Shown here one piece after another: positions 41,465-58,589 of a stretch of DNA of 64,000 nt; the stretch's first letter is position 1; each line of letters starts with the position of its first letter. A program made the translations under genes and the position numbers. Source of the DNA: Rhodanobacter sp. (lineage in GTDB: Bacteria; Pseudomonadota; Gammaproteobacteria; Xanthomonadales; Rhodanobacteraceae); contig AP031382.1 in NCBI GenBank assembly GCA_040371205.1, positions 1,113,562 to 1,177,561 of the forward strand. The letters run 5' to 3'. Under the pieces are notes generated by a model, which ran no database searches, was not told where the DNA came from, and saw only the letters and a list, made by a program, of their open reading frames with translations.

Positions 41465-43339
41465 ATGAATACAGCTGCTACCGAAACCCGCAAATTCGAA
41501 GCCGAAGTCGCCCAGGTGCTGCACCTGGTCACGCATTCGCTGTACTCGCACAAGGAGATCTTCCTGCGCGAGCTGGTCTCCAACGCCTCCGATGCCTGCG
41601 ACAAGCTGCGCTTCGAAGCGCTGGGCAAGCCCGAGTTGCTGGAAGGCGGCGGCGAGCTGCACATCGACGTGAGCTGGGACGAGGCCGCGCGCACCATCAC
41701 CGTGCGCGATAACGGCATCGGCATGACGCGCGACGAGGTGGTGGCCAACATCGGCACCATCGCCAGCTCCGGCACGCGCCGCTTCCTCGAAGCGATGAGC
41801 GGTGAGCAGAAGGCCGACGCGCGCCTGATCGGCCAGTTCGGCGTGGGTTTCTATTCCGCCTTCGTGGTGGCCGACAAGGTCACCGTGCTCACCCGCCGTG
41901 CCGACGCGCCGGCGGGCGAGGGCGTGAAGTGGGAAAGCGACGGCAAGGGCGAGTACGCGCTGGAGCCGGTCGAGCTGGCCGAGCGCGGTACCGCGGTGAC
42001 CCTGCATCTCAAGGCCGACGAGGATGAGTTCCTCAAGGCCTGGCAGCTGAAGTCGCTGATCCGCAAGTATTCCGACCACGTGGCCTTCCCGATCCGTGTT
42101 CCCGTCGAGAAGGACGGCAAGCCCACCGACGAGTGGGAAACCGTCAACGACGCCTCCGCGCTGTGGGCCAAGCCGCGCAACGAGATCAGCGACGACGACT
42201 ACAAGGCGTTCTACAAATCGCTGGGCCACGACTTCAACGATCCGCTGGCGTGGACCCACAACCGCGTCGAAGGCAGCCAGAGCTTCACCACCCTGCTCTA
42301 CATCCCGGCGCAGCCGCCGTTCGACCTGATGATGGGCGGGCGCGACGAGCGCAAGGGGCTCAAGCTCTACATCAAGCGCGTCTTCATCATGGACGCGGCC
42401 GAGGAGTTGCTGCCGAACTACCTGCGTTTCGTGCGTGGCGTGGTGGATGCGGACGATCTTCCGCTCAACGTCAGCCGCGAGATCCTGCAGCACAACCGCC
42501 AGCTGGAGCGCATCAAGGCCGCCTGCGTGAAGCGCGTGCTGGACCTGATCGAGAAGCTGGCCAAGGACGAACCGGAGAAGTTCGCCACCTTCCTCAAGGC
42601 CTTCGGCAACACGCTCAAGGAGGGCATCAGCGAGGACGCGAGCAACCGCGAGCGCATCGCCAAGCTGCTGCGCTTTGCGTCCACCAAGGGCGAGGGCGCG
42701 AAGCAGACGGTAGCGCTGGACGACTACATCGGCCGCATGGCGGTGGGCCAGGACGCGATCTGGTACATCACCGCCGACAGCTATGCCGCCGCCGCCGGCA
42801 GCCCGCAGCTCGAAGCCTTCCGCGCCAAGGGCATCGAGGTGCTGCTGATGTTCGACCGCATCGACGAGTGGATGGTCGGCTACCTGGGCGAATACGAAGG
42901 CAAGAAGCTGCGCAACGTCGCCAAGGGCGAGTTGCCGCTGGACGAGGCCGGCAAGCAGGAGCAGGAAGCGGCGGCAAAGGAGGCCGAGCCGCTGCTCAAG
43001 CGCCTCAAGGATCTGCTGGGCGACCGCGTGGGCGACGTGAAGGTGTCCGCGCGCCTCACCGATTCACCGTCCTGCCTCGCGCTCAGCGACTACGACATGG
43101 CGCCGCACCTCGCGCGCCTGCTGCGCGAGGCTGGCCAGGAGCTGCCCGACAGCAAGCCCACGCTGGAGATCAATCCGCGCCATGCACTGCTCAAGCGCGT
43201 CGAGGGCGAGAGCGACGACGCCAAGGCGAGCGATCTGGCGACCTTGTTGCTTGAGCAGGCGGAGATCGCCGCCGGTGCACAGCTGGCCGATCCGGCGGCA
43301 TTCGTGAAGCGCATGAACCGGGTGTTGCTGGGCGGCTGA
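41465..43339 (+). CDS. htpG: Molecular chaperone HtpG (Hsp90)
   Basis: ATP-driven Hsp90 chaperone of the cytosol. The 624-residue protein has the GHKL ATPase domain with ELVSNASDACDKLR, DNGIGM, and GTIASSGT near the N-terminus, plus GQFGVGFYSAF. The middle domain contains LKLYIKRVFIMD and NVSREILQ, and the C-terminal dimerisation domain follows. Length is normal. A strong terminator follows. Location after htpX is shared heat-shock context. Confidence 0.97.
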   Translation: MNTAATETRKFEAEVAQVLHLVTHSLYSHKEIFLRELVSNASDACDKLRFEALGKPELLEGGGELHIDVSWDEAARTITVRDNGIGMTRDEVVANIGTIASSGTRRFLEAMSGEQKADARLIGQFGVGFYSAFVVADKVTVLTRRADAPAGEGVKWESDGKGEYALEPVELAERGTAVTLHLKADEDEFLKAWQLKSLIRKYSDHVAFPIRVPVEKDGKPTDEWETVNDASALWAKPRNEISDDDYKAFYKSLGHDFNDPLAWTHNRVEGSQSFTTLLYIPAQPPFDLMMGGRDERKGLKLYIKRVFIMDAAEELLPNYLRFVRGVVDADDLPLNVSREILQHNRQLERIKAACVKRVLDLIEKLAKDEPEKFATFLKAFGNTLKEGISEDASNRERIAKLLRFASTKGEGAKQTVALDDYIGRMAVGQDAIWYITADSYAAAAGSPQLEAFRAKGIEVLLMFDRIDEWMVGYLGEYEGKKLRNVAKGELPLDEAGKQEQEAAAKEAEPLLKRLKDLLGDRVGDVKVSARLTDSPSCLALSDYDMAPHLARLLREAGQELPDSKPTLEINPRHALLKRVEGESDDAKASDLATLLLEQAEIAAGAQLADPAAFVKRMNRVLLGG

Positions 43340-43363
43340 GCCTCCCCAGGCAAGCCGTATCGA

Positions 43364-43399
43364 CGAAAAGGCCCGTCGCTTGCGACGGGCCTTCTTTTT
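43364..43399 (+). terminator. Intrinsic terminator after htpG
   Basis: A 10-bp stem (43368-43377 with 43384-43393) encloses GCTTGC and runs into CTTTTTG. It has A residues on the left and so may also serve the convergent gene. Confidence 0.88.
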
Positions 43400-43411
43400 G
43401 CGCGCGCAGAC

Positions 43412-43942
43412 TCAGCGCGTGTGTTGCGGGGGAGTTTGCATCGCAGGCATGGGCTGACTGGTGCTCCTGACGGTGGTGCGATAGCCGTTGTAATACGGCT
43501 GCACGGGCAGGTGCGGGCGCATCTGCCGGATCTCCTGATTGGCCAGCGCCAGGCGGTCGCCGTCGAGGTGCACCCAGTACCACGAGCCCGGCGGTACCGG
43601 TTTGGCCGAGACATACGTGAAATAAGCGTCGTAGTCGCTCGCGCCGTTCGGTGTGGCATGCAGTGCCACGTTCATGATGAACTGGCTGGATACGGGCTTG
43701 CCGTGCTTGTCGGTGGCCGGCTTGCGGATCATTTCGCCGAGATTGTCCTGCAGCAGGCGGGACATCTTCGGCGACAGGGCGTAGGCCGGCGAGGCCTCGG
43801 TGACCTTGCCCTGTGCGTCCACGCGAACCAATACCGGTTCGAACGGGCGTGGAAAGTGGTTGATCGACATCGAATCGTCGGCGATGGCGCCGGTGCTGCC
43901 CAGCAAGGCGGCGATTGCGAGGAGAGGCAATGAGTTCCGCAT
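43412..43942 (-). CDS. Exported protein of unknown function
   Basis: A 176-residue protein with a signal peptide (MRNSLPLLAIAALLGSTG, cleavage near AIA/D). The central stretch EPVLVRVDAQGKVTEASPAY is weakly like the C-terminal TonB-type or Gram-negative periplasmic repeat with a V-x-V-x-x-x-G-x-V pattern, but the domain is not secure. The C-terminus is Pro/Gln-rich. No family is recognised. It is convergent with htpG and lies after the small gene at 43975 on the same strand. Confidence 0.68.
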   Translation of the reverse strand: MRNSLPLLAIAALLGSTGAIADDSMSINHFPRPFEPVLVRVDAQGKVTEASPAYALSPKMSRLLQDNLGEMIRKPATDKHGKPVSSQFIMNVALHATPNGASDYDAYFTYVSAKPVPPGSWYWVHLDGDRLALANQEIRQMRPHLPVQPYYNGYRTTVRSTSQPMPAMQTPPQHTR

Positions 43943-43974
43943 GTCAAACTCCTTCTGACGATGGAGCCTTTTTC

Positions 43975-44319
43975 TTACTCCTCGTCGCGGGGCGAGTCAA
44001 TCGACGCGGTGTGAGCGCTTGCCGCGCTTTTGCGTCGCCGCGGCTTCTTTTCCGACGCCGACAGCAACTGCTGCAGGTAGGCAATGCCTTCTTCCTCGGG
44101 AAAGAAGGCCACCACGTCGGCCACGCTGAGCTGGTGGCGCTCGCGCAGGGCGAGGAATTCCGCGCGCGCGAGGGCGATGCGTGCGGCTTCGGCGGCGCGC
44201 TTGCCCAAGGGCTTGGCTTTCGGCGCGGGAGGGGCTTCCGGCTCGGGTTCGGGCCTGGTTTGGTCGAGCGCGGCCAATTCGGCCTGGAACTGGCGGAAGT
44301 CGTAGGGTCTGGAATTCAT
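43975..44319 (-). CDS. Small cytoplasmic protein of unknown function, basic C-terminus
   Basis: A 114-residue protein with a Pro/Glu-rich middle (RPEPEPEAPPAPKAKP) and a helical part containing LRERHQLSVADVVAFFPEEEG. That last motif resembles the short helix-turn of some H-NS-like or nucleoid proteins (hydrophobic residue-x-DVVAFF). A basic stretch, KKPRRRKS, follows. The similarity is too weak to name a family. There is no signal peptide. It is divergent from the AEC transporter gene. Confidence 0.6.
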   Translation of the reverse strand: MNSRPYDFRQFQAELAALDQTRPEPEPEAPPAPKAKPLGKRAAEAARIALARAEFLALRERHQLSVADVVAFFPEEEGIAYLQQLLSASEKKPRRRKSAASAHTASIDSPRDEE

Positions 44320-44434
44320 GATGCCGGCGTGCTTCGGGAACGTCCCATTTTCGCATGGCGCGACGTATCGTGCCGCCTTCCGGCGGCGGGCCTTATCGCA
44401 TCTAATGCACGCTGGTTCCCGTGAAGCGGTCGCG

Positions 44435-45340
44435 ATGAGTGCCTTGTTGCTGTTGTTCGTTTGCCTGGTATTGGGCGCGCTGGCGCGGCGCTATGCGCGG
44501 CCGCCGGCCGGCATCGTGCATGGGCTGAACTGGTGGGTGCTCAATATCGCCTTGCCGGCGCTGGTGCTGGAGTTGATCCCCGCGCTGAGGCTCGATGCGT
44601 CGCTGTGGTTTCCGGTGGCCGCGATGTGGCTGACCTTCTTCGGCGCGTGGTTGCTGCTCGCGTGGCTGGGCCGGTGGCTGGGCTGGTCGCGCGGGCGCGT
44701 CGGCGCACTCGTGCTGGTGTGCGGCCTGGGCAACACCTCGTTCATGGGCTACCCGATGCTGCAAGCCCTGCACGGGCAGGCGGGCCTGGCGCTGGCGGTG
44801 GTGGCCGATCAGCTGGGCTGCTTCCCCTTGCTGGCATCGGCGGGCGTGGTGGTGGCCTGCCTGTATGCGGGGCGTGCGCCCGAGCCCCGCCTGATCGTGC
44901 GGCGCATCCTTACATTCCCCGCCTTCATCGCCCTGGTGGTGGGCTTGCTGGTCGGCGCACTGGGCGGCTGGCCGCGTCTGTTGGATGGCGTGTTCCATCC
45001 GCTGGGCGCGACGCTCACGCCGTTGGCATTGTTCTCGGTGGGCCTGCAATTCCGCTTGCGCATGGACGGTCGCCAGTTGGGTGCCGTGGCCTGCGGGCTG
45101 GGTTGGAAGCTGTTGCTGGCGCCGTTGCTGTGCTGGGCGTTGGGCGTGGCGGCGGGCGTGGGTGGACTCACGCTCACCGCCAGTGTGTTGCAGGCGGCGA
45201 TGGCGCCGATGATTTCGGCGGCCATTCTCGCCGACGAGTACGGACTCGACCCCGAATTGGCCAACACCGTATTGGGCGTCGGCATCGTGCTGTCCTTGCT
45301 GACGGTGCCGCTGATGAATCTCTGGCTGCCGGCCGTCTAG
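44435..45340 (+). CDS. AEC-family transporter (auxin efflux carrier type)
   Basis: A 301-residue inner-membrane protein with about ten hydrophobic helices. The family landmarks include LNWWVLNIALPALV near the N-terminus, GNTSFMGYPM (the discontinuous helix of BART-type transporters) and QAAMAPMISAAILADEYGLDPELAN near the C-terminus. Bacterial members carry malonate, malate or other acids; the substrate here is unknown. I chose the ATG at 44435, but one at 44405 is possible. The next gene, hslR, starts 87 bases later. Confidence 0.87.
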   Translation: MSALLLLFVCLVLGALARRYARPPAGIVHGLNWWVLNIALPALVLELIPALRLDASLWFPVAAMWLTFFGAWLLLAWLGRWLGWSRGRVGALVLVCGLGNTSFMGYPMLQALHGQAGLALAVVADQLGCFPLLASAGVVVACLYAGRAPEPRLIVRRILTFPAFIALVVGLLVGALGGWPRLLDGVFHPLGATLTPLALFSVGLQFRLRMDGRQLGAVACGLGWKLLLAPLLCWALGVAAGVGGLTLTASVLQAAMAPMISAAILADEYGLDPELANTVLGVGIVLSLLTVPLMNLWLPAV

Positions 45341-45427
45341 GGTACGCGCGATCATGGCCCACATGCGCGAAGAAGGTGTGCGCCTGCCGCGGCGGTGCAT
45401 CGTGTCAAGCGGTGCGATCATGCCGCA

Positions 45428-45835
45428 ATGAAAACGCCGCATGCCGACAACCTGCCCGAAGTGCGCGCCGACGTGTGGCTGTGGGCCGCACGCTTCTTCA
45501 AGACGCGCAACCTGGCCAAGCAGGCCATCGACGGCGGCAAGATCGAGGTCAATGGCGCGGGGTGCAAGCCGGCGAAGACCTTGCGTGCGGGCGACGTGCT
45601 GAAGATCGGCCGCGGCGAGGAAAGGCTGGAGGTCGAAGTGCTTGCGCTGGCCGACAAGCGCGGCCCGGCCAGCGTGGCGCAGATGCTGTATCGCGAGAGC
45701 GAGGCGAGCCGCCTGGCGCGCGAGGCGTGGCGCGAGCAGCGCCGGCTGATCGGCGCGCAGGCGCCACCCCAGCGGCCGGACAAGCATGCGCGTCGCGAAT
45801 TGCGCCGCTGGAAGGACGGTCCCGGCAACATCTGA
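45428..45835 (+). CDS. hslR: Ribosome-associated heat-shock protein Hsp15 (S4 domain)
   Basis: Binds stalled 50S subunits carrying nascent chains and helps recycle them. The 135-residue protein has an S4 RNA-binding domain (about residues 12-75: VRADVWLWAARFFKTRNLAKQAIDGGKIEVNG with Hsp15-type spacing) and a basic C-terminal extension, RPDKHARRELRRWK. Length matches E. coli Hsp15. I chose the ATG at 45428 over one 11 codons upstream. No other heat-shock gene adjoins it directly. Confidence 0.92.
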   Translation: MKTPHADNLPEVRADVWLWAARFFKTRNLAKQAIDGGKIEVNGAGCKPAKTLRAGDVLKIGRGEERLEVEVLALADKRGPASVAQMLYRESEASRLAREAWREQRRLIGAQAPPQRPDKHARRELRRWKDGPGNI

Positions 45836-45936
45836 GCAGTGCTTCGCAGATTGCAGATGCGTTCTGCCGCACCATGCGCGGCAACGTCGGGAGGCGCTTG
45901 CGCGCCATCCCGCCTTACGGGCAGGGGAGCATCGCG

Positions 45937-46485
45937 ATGAATGGCATGGGTTTCTTCAGGCGTTGGCTGGGTGGCGCCGAGGCATCGGCACAGCGGCCGG
46001 ACATCGGGCGGCAGGCGCCCACAGGCACGCGCATGCTGGTGGTGGACGATTCGCCCACGATCTGCGCGGTGCTCGGGCGCATGCTGGAACAGGATGGCTA
46101 CGCGGTCCAGAAGGCGGCCGACGGCGAGTGCGCGCTTGAGCTGGCCAAGGCCGAATTGCCCGAGTTGATCTTTCTCGACATCGTGCTGCCAGGCATCAAC
46201 GGCTTCGCCGTGTTGCGTGCGCTGCGGCATGACCCGCTCACCGCGCATATCCCCATCGTGATGATCAGCGGCAACCAGCAGGCGACCGAGCAGTTCTACG
46301 TGCAGCGTTACGGCGCCGACGATTTCATCAAGAAGCCGTTCAATCGCAACGACGTCACCGCCAGCATCGACCAGTTGGTCTGTTCGGGGCGGTTGCCGGC
46401 TCGCGACGTCGCGTTCGAGCGTCTGTCGGTGCAGGGCTTGTGCGAGCCTGCCGGCGGCGTCGGCATGGTGGGCCTGGCTACCTGA
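45937..46485 (+). CDS. Stand-alone receiver-domain response regulator (copy 1)
   Basis: A 182-residue protein with one receiver domain (about 33-150) and no output domain. The acidic pair DD and phosphoacceptor Asp (FLDIVLPGINGF) are present, with Thr/Ser in VMISGN and Lys in IKKPF. A basic N-terminal stretch (MNGMGFFRRWLGG) and a C-terminal tail flank it. The receiver is closest to PilG/PilH/CheY-like proteins of type IV pilus or chemosensory systems, but no partner genes are here. It has a GGGGAG ribosome-binding site and a close paralogue at 47312. Confidence 0.86.
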   Translation: MNGMGFFRRWLGGAEASAQRPDIGRQAPTGTRMLVVDDSPTICAVLGRMLEQDGYAVQKAADGECALELAKAELPELIFLDIVLPGINGFAVLRALRHDPLTAHIPIVMISGNQQATEQFYVQRYGADDFIKKPFNRNDVTASIDQLVCSGRLPARDVAFERLSVQGLCEPAGGVGMVGLAT

Positions 46486-46510
46486 CGGGGCCGGGCTTCC
46501 GGGCGAAAGC

Positions 46511-46540
46511 AAAGCCCGGGGCGCGAACCCCGGGCTTTCT
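46511..46540 (+). terminator. Intrinsic terminator after receiver gene copy 1
   Basis: An 11-bp stem, AAAGCCCGGGG with CCCCGGGCTTT (46511-46521 and 46528-46538), has a 6-base loop and continues with CTTG. It may serve both convergent genes. Confidence 0.8.
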
Positions 46541-46607
46541 TGTGGCGGCTGGTTCCGTCCCTTGCCCTCGCCAGCGTCGTGGGCGCGGGGCGTAGAACCT
46601 CGGGCGC

Positions 46608-46958
46608 TCAGTGCTTCTGCTTGCGGATGTGGCGGCTGTTGCGGTTTTCGGAGCGGTTGAGGTTCCGCTTCTCCTGCTTGGTGATGTGGCCGTTGTGCTT
46701 GGCCTCGTCCACGCTCTCGCGGCGGGCGATGTTGGCGTCGTGGGTTTCGTCGCGGGCGGCCTGCGCCTGCGTCATGGTGCCGTTCTTCAGGCCGTTGTCA
46801 ATGCGGTTCTGCTGATTGTCGAGGCGGTTGTTGACTTCGTTGATGCGCGGATGGCCCTGCACGTCGGTCTGCGGCGTGGTCTGCGCCATCGCCTGGCCGC
46901 AGGCCAGGGCGGCACTCATGGCCAGGCCGAACAGGGCGATCTTGGATTTGGCGTTCAT
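46608..46958 (-). CDS. Small exported Asn/Arg/His-rich protein of unknown function
   Basis: A 116-residue protein with a signal peptide (cleavage near AMA/Q). The mature part is very polar and contains imperfect repeats of the type HPRINEVNNRLDNQQNRIDNG. It ends in a Lys/Arg/His-rich tail (NRNSRHIRKQKH). The pattern suggests a long helix or a metal- or surface-binding region, and similar small exported proteins occur in Xanthomonadales and Burkholderiales. No function is known. It lies between the two receiver paralogues and is convergent with the first. Confidence 0.7.
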   Translation of the reverse strand: MNAKSKIALFGLAMSAALACGQAMAQTTPQTDVQGHPRINEVNNRLDNQQNRIDNGLKNGTMTQAQAARDETHDANIARRESVDEAKHNGHITKQEKRNLNRSENRNSRHIRKQKH

Positions 46959-47311
46959 GGCAATGTTTCCTTCGAGTGAGCGGATTTCATCAGTTGGGAT
47001 CCGCCGCTTCGCCGTTGCCGGGAAAGCAGCAAGCATGCGTCGAGCGGGCCAGCGCTTCGCTGCCTTGCCGATGGTTCTCCTCCCGCGTCCTGCCCCATCG
47101 GGTGCCCTTGGCTCACGCAGTTGCCGATAACGAGCCGCCTCAGCCCGTGTTGACAACCACCGCCGTGAAGATTCCGTTCGGTTCAGCTGGCGCACAACTT
47201 CCGTCGGCGCATGCGCCGCGGTTGCCTGGGCGGGGAGGACGGCTTGCGCCTGTCTGCGGCGACACGGAAACTGCCGTGGCGCTGGTGCCTGTGCCGGCGA
47301 AGGAGCAGGAC
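46959..47311. other. 353-base divergent intergenic region
   Basis: The gap between a small exported protein gene (minus) and the second receiver gene (plus). A TTGACA box lies at 47150-47155 on the plus strand, but I find no good -10 at normal spacing. The final AAGGAGCAGGAC is the ribosome-binding site of the receiver gene. No other gene or RNA is recognisable. Confidence 0.5.
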
Positions 47312-47893
47312 ATGGCTGGTTTCGGTTTGATCAAGCGCCTGGTGGGCGGCGAGCGCCGCAACAGCGAGCCTCGCGTGCGCGCCGCGGCCAGTACGCGGGT
47401 TCTGGTGGTGGACGATTCGGCGACCATCCGCGCGGTGCTGGGCAAGATGCTCGCGCAGGACGGCTACGCGGTGCTCAAGGCGGCCGATGGCGAGAGCGCG
47501 CTGGCGATGGCGCGCGAGGAGCCGCCTGGCCTGGTCTTCCTCGACATCGTGATGCCCGGCATGTCCGGCTTCGAGGTGCTGCGCACCCTGCGGCACGAGG
47601 CCGCCACGCAGCACGTGCCGATCGTGATGATCAGCGGCAACGTGCAGGCGACCGAACAGTTCTACGTGAAGCGCTACGGCGCGGACGACTTCATGAAGAA
47701 GCCGTTTGGACGCGAGGAGGTGTTCGAACGTGTCCGCCAACTGGTGCTTGCCGGGCGCTTGCCGGGGCGCAGCGACGCGACGCCGGAGCCTGTCTTGCCG
47801 CACGGCGTGAGCCAGGCCGAATGGGACGCGATTCCCGATATCGCGATGCCGGACGAGGCGCATGCCGCGGCGCCGGCTACGGACCGCCCGTAG
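47312..47893 (+). CDS. Stand-alone receiver-domain response regulator (copy 2)
   Basis: A 193-residue paralogue of the protein at 45937. The receiver (about 28-145) has the DD pair, phosphoacceptor in FLDIVMPGMSGF, and VMISGN and MKKPF. A shared unusual insert, QATEQFYVKRYGADDF, shows both copies arose by duplication. The N-terminus is again short and basic (MAGFGLIKRLVGGERRN). The C-terminal tail (about 50 residues) differs between the copies and may give specificity. A strong AAGGAG ribosome-binding site supports the ATG at 47312. Confidence 0.86.
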   Translation: MAGFGLIKRLVGGERRNSEPRVRAAASTRVLVVDDSATIRAVLGKMLAQDGYAVLKAADGESALAMAREEPPGLVFLDIVMPGMSGFEVLRTLRHEAATQHVPIVMISGNVQATEQFYVKRYGADDFMKKPFGREEVFERVRQLVLAGRLPGRSDATPEPVLPHGVSQAEWDAIPDIAMPDEAHAAAPATDRP

Positions 47894-47937
47894 TCGCGCG
47901 CACTGTGCCGTCTCGCGGTATGGCTTCCGGTTCCCGA

Positions 47938-47973
47938 TGAAAAAAGAAACCGGCGTCGCGCGACGCCGGTTTC
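47938..47973 (-). terminator. Intrinsic terminator of katG
   Basis: GAAACCGGCGTCG pairs with CGACGCCGGTTTC (47946-47958 with 47961-47973). Read on the minus strand it is followed by a T run (the plus-strand A run at 47940-47945). Confidence 0.85.
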
Positions 47974-47998
47974 GGTGGGGCGCGGGTAGCGCCGAAGT

Positions 47999-52899
<4,901 letters not shown>

Positions 52900-52971
52900 G
52901 CGTAATAGCTTGGGTGGAACGAGGCGGCCGATCCGCGCTAACGTACCGGCCTTGAAGACCGGGAGTCTCGC

Positions 52972-53481
52972 ATGGAGTCGTCGTCTGTTCCTACCGATGC
53001 GGAGTTGCGCGAGCTGGCGCAGGCCGTGGCGGACGAGACGCTGCGCCAGCGGCTGATGCTGGTCACGGCCGAGTCGTGCACCGGCGGCTGGATCGCCAAG
53101 GCGCTTACCGATCTGCCGGGCAGCTCGGCGTGGTTCGACGCCGGCGTGGTGGCCTACAGCTACGAGGCCAAGCAGGCAGTGCTGGGCGTGGATCCGCGCA
53201 TCCTGGAGCGCGAGGGCGCGGTGAGCGAGGAAGTCGCGCTGGAAATGGTTTCCGGCGTGCTGGCTCGCTTCGGCGCTGGCGCGGCGGTGGCCGTCACGGG
53301 CGTCGCCGGGCCTGGCGGCGGCACGCCCGGCAAGCCGGTGGGCACGGTATGGATCGCATGGAAGCGCCGTGGCGGTTACGCCCGCGCGCAACGGTTCCAT
53401 TTCGACGGCGACCGCGAGGCGGTGCGCCGGCAGACCGTGGCCGCCGCGCTCGACGGCCTGCGGAAAACCCTGACGGAATGA
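52972..53481 (+). CDS. pncC: Nicotinamide-nucleotide amidohydrolase PncC (CinA C-terminal domain)
   Basis: Recycles NMN to nicotinic acid mononucleotide in NAD salvage. The 169-residue single-domain protein has the signature [16 protein letters not shown] and [23 protein letters not shown], typical of the CinA C-terminal deamidase. The N-terminal CinA domain is absent, as in E. coli YgaD. It precedes recA by 123 bases, the usual position of pncC/cinA in Gammaproteobacteria. Confidence 0.94.
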   Translation: MESSSVPTDAELRELAQAVADETLRQRLMLVTAESCTGGWIAKALTDLPGSSAWFDAGVVAYSYEAKQAVLGVDPRILEREGAVSEEVALEMVSGVLARFGAGAAVAVTGVAGPGGGTPGKPVGTVWIAWKRRGGYARAQRFHFDGDREAVRRQTVAAALDGLRKTLTE

Positions 53482-53604
53482 CGCGATGTCCGCCGGCTGG
53501 CCGGCTTGACCGGTGTGGGATACTTCATGTTTGCCCAGATCGCAGTCCGTGAGACGCGGCCCAGGCATGATTGCCCCATTACAGCCCAACCGGAACCCAA
53601 GACG

Positions 53605-54639
<1,035 letters not shown>

Positions 54640-54641
54640 AC

Positions 54642-55271
54642 ATGAGCGAGCGTCGCCTGCGTATCCTGCTGGTCGGTGCATCCGGCATGCTCGGGCGCGC
54701 GGTGGCCGCCGAGCTGGGCCAGCGTCACGAGGTGATCGGCGCCAGCCGCCATGCCGGCGACCTGCGGTTGGATCTGGCCGACGCCGCCAGCATCCGCAGC
54801 GCGCTCGCGCTGGCGGGCGAGCTGGACGCGGTGGTCTGCGCCGCCGGCCATGTCCATTTCGCGCCGCTGGATGCTTTCGAAGCCGCGCCGTTGGGCGATT
54901 CGCTGCATACGCTGGGCATCACCGACAAGCTGATGGGCCAGGTCAACCTGGTCCTGGCCGCCCGCCCTCACTTGCGCGAGGGCGGTTCGATCACCCTCAT
55001 CACCGGCGTGCTGGCCGAACAGCCGATTGCCCAGGGCAGCTCGGCCAGCCTGGTCAACGGCGCGCTGGAGGCCTTCGTGCAGGCGGCAGCCATCGAGCTG
55101 CCGCGTGGCCTCCGTATCAATGCAGTCAGCCCGACCGTGTTCGCCGAGGCGATGGATGCCTACGGGCCGTATTTCCGCGGCTTTGAACCGGTGCCGGTGG
55201 CGCGCGCCGCGCTGGCCTTCAGCCGCAGCGTGGAAGGCCGGCAGACCGGGCAGGTCTATCGCGTGTATTGA
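54642..55271 (+). CDS. Short-chain dehydrogenase/reductase fold protein lacking the usual Tyr-x3-Lys
   Basis: A 209-residue protein with an SDR-type N-terminal dinucleotide site ([14 protein letters not shown]) and a typical C-terminal pattern ([18 protein letters not shown]). Where SDRs have Tyr-x3-Lys, this reads [15 protein letters not shown]: both positions are replaced (Ala and Asn in my alignment), while the downstream ALE is kept. Enzyme activity by the normal mechanism is therefore doubtful. It starts two bases after the recA stop and ends six bases before recX, so it sits inside the recA-recX unit. Function unknown. Confidence 0.8.
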   Translation: MSERRLRILLVGASGMLGRAVAAELGQRHEVIGASRHAGDLRLDLADAASIRSALALAGELDAVVCAAGHVHFAPLDAFEAAPLGDSLHTLGITDKLMGQVNLVLAARPHLREGGSITLITGVLAEQPIAQGSSASLVNGALEAFVQAAAIELPRGLRINAVSPTVFAEAMDAYGPYFRGFEPVPVARAALAFSRSVEGRQTGQVYRVY

Positions 55272-55277
55272 CGCCGC

Positions 55278-55781
55278 GTGCGTATGAAACGCCGCCAAGC
55301 GCCGGACGATGCCGCCAAGCCGCGCCCCAGCGCCTACGACAAGGCCCTGGGCCTGCTCGTGCGGCGCGAACAGTCGAAACGCGAATTGCGACGCAAGCTC
55401 GACCAGGGCGGTTACGCCGGTGAAGAATCCGACGCAGCCCTGAGCCGCCTCGGCGAGCAGCGTTACCAGGACGACGAACGCTTCGCCGCCATGCTCCTGC
55501 GCAACCGCGCCGCGCAAGGCTACGGCCCCGCCCGCATCCGCATGGAGCTGAAGACCCACGGCCTGGCCGACGCTGCCATCCGCCAGTTGCTGGACGAATG
55601 CGAGGTGGACTGGAACGCCAGCGCGATGAACCAGCTGCGCCGCCGCTACGGCGGCAGGCCCGCCGCGGACCGCGTGGAGCAAGGCAGGCGGGCGCAATTC
55701 CTGCTGCGGCGCGGTTTTGCCGCCGCCACGGTAAGATACGTAACCCACGCCGACGTGGACGAGGCCGACGAGGAAAGTTGA
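55278..55781 (+). CDS. recX: RecA regulatory protein RecX
   Basis: Binds RecA filaments and limits their growth. The 167-residue protein consists of three-helix repeats with typical RecX patterns: ALGLLVRREQSKRELRRKL, DDERFAAMLLRNRAAQGYGPARIRMEL and RRAQFLLRRGF. The start is GTG at 55278, or ATG two codons later. In many genomes recX is next to recA; here a 209-residue SDR-like gene lies between. Confidence 0.93.
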   Translation: MRMKRRQAPDDAAKPRPSAYDKALGLLVRREQSKRELRRKLDQGGYAGEESDAALSRLGEQRYQDDERFAAMLLRNRAAQGYGPARIRMELKTHGLADAAIRQLLDECEVDWNASAMNQLRRRYGGRPAADRVEQGRRAQFLLRRGFAAATVRYVTHADVDEADEES

Positions 55782-55795
55782 TCGCGGCGGAGTAG

Positions 55796-58474
<2,679 letters not shown>

Positions 58475-58504
58475 GTCATTGCCAGCAGCGGGCTGAGGCC
58501 CGCA

Positions 58505-58533
58505 TTGCGTCGCGGATACATGCTCGCTAGTAT
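58505..58533 (+). promoter_or_regulatory. Candidate promoter for csrA
   Basis: TTGCGT (58505-58510) and TAGTAT (58528-58533) are spaced by 17 bases, within the alaS-csrA gap. Transcription would start near 58540 and give a csrA leader of about 175 bases. Confidence 0.45.
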
Positions 58534-58589
58534 CCCAGCCACGCCAATTGCGGTGGCGGGGCACGATTATTGATTGCCGCGTTAGCCAA

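Noticed and set aside
53482..53604. LexA box before recA
   Set aside because: I looked for an SOS palindrome in the pncC-recA gap and found none convincing. The organism may use a divergent motif.
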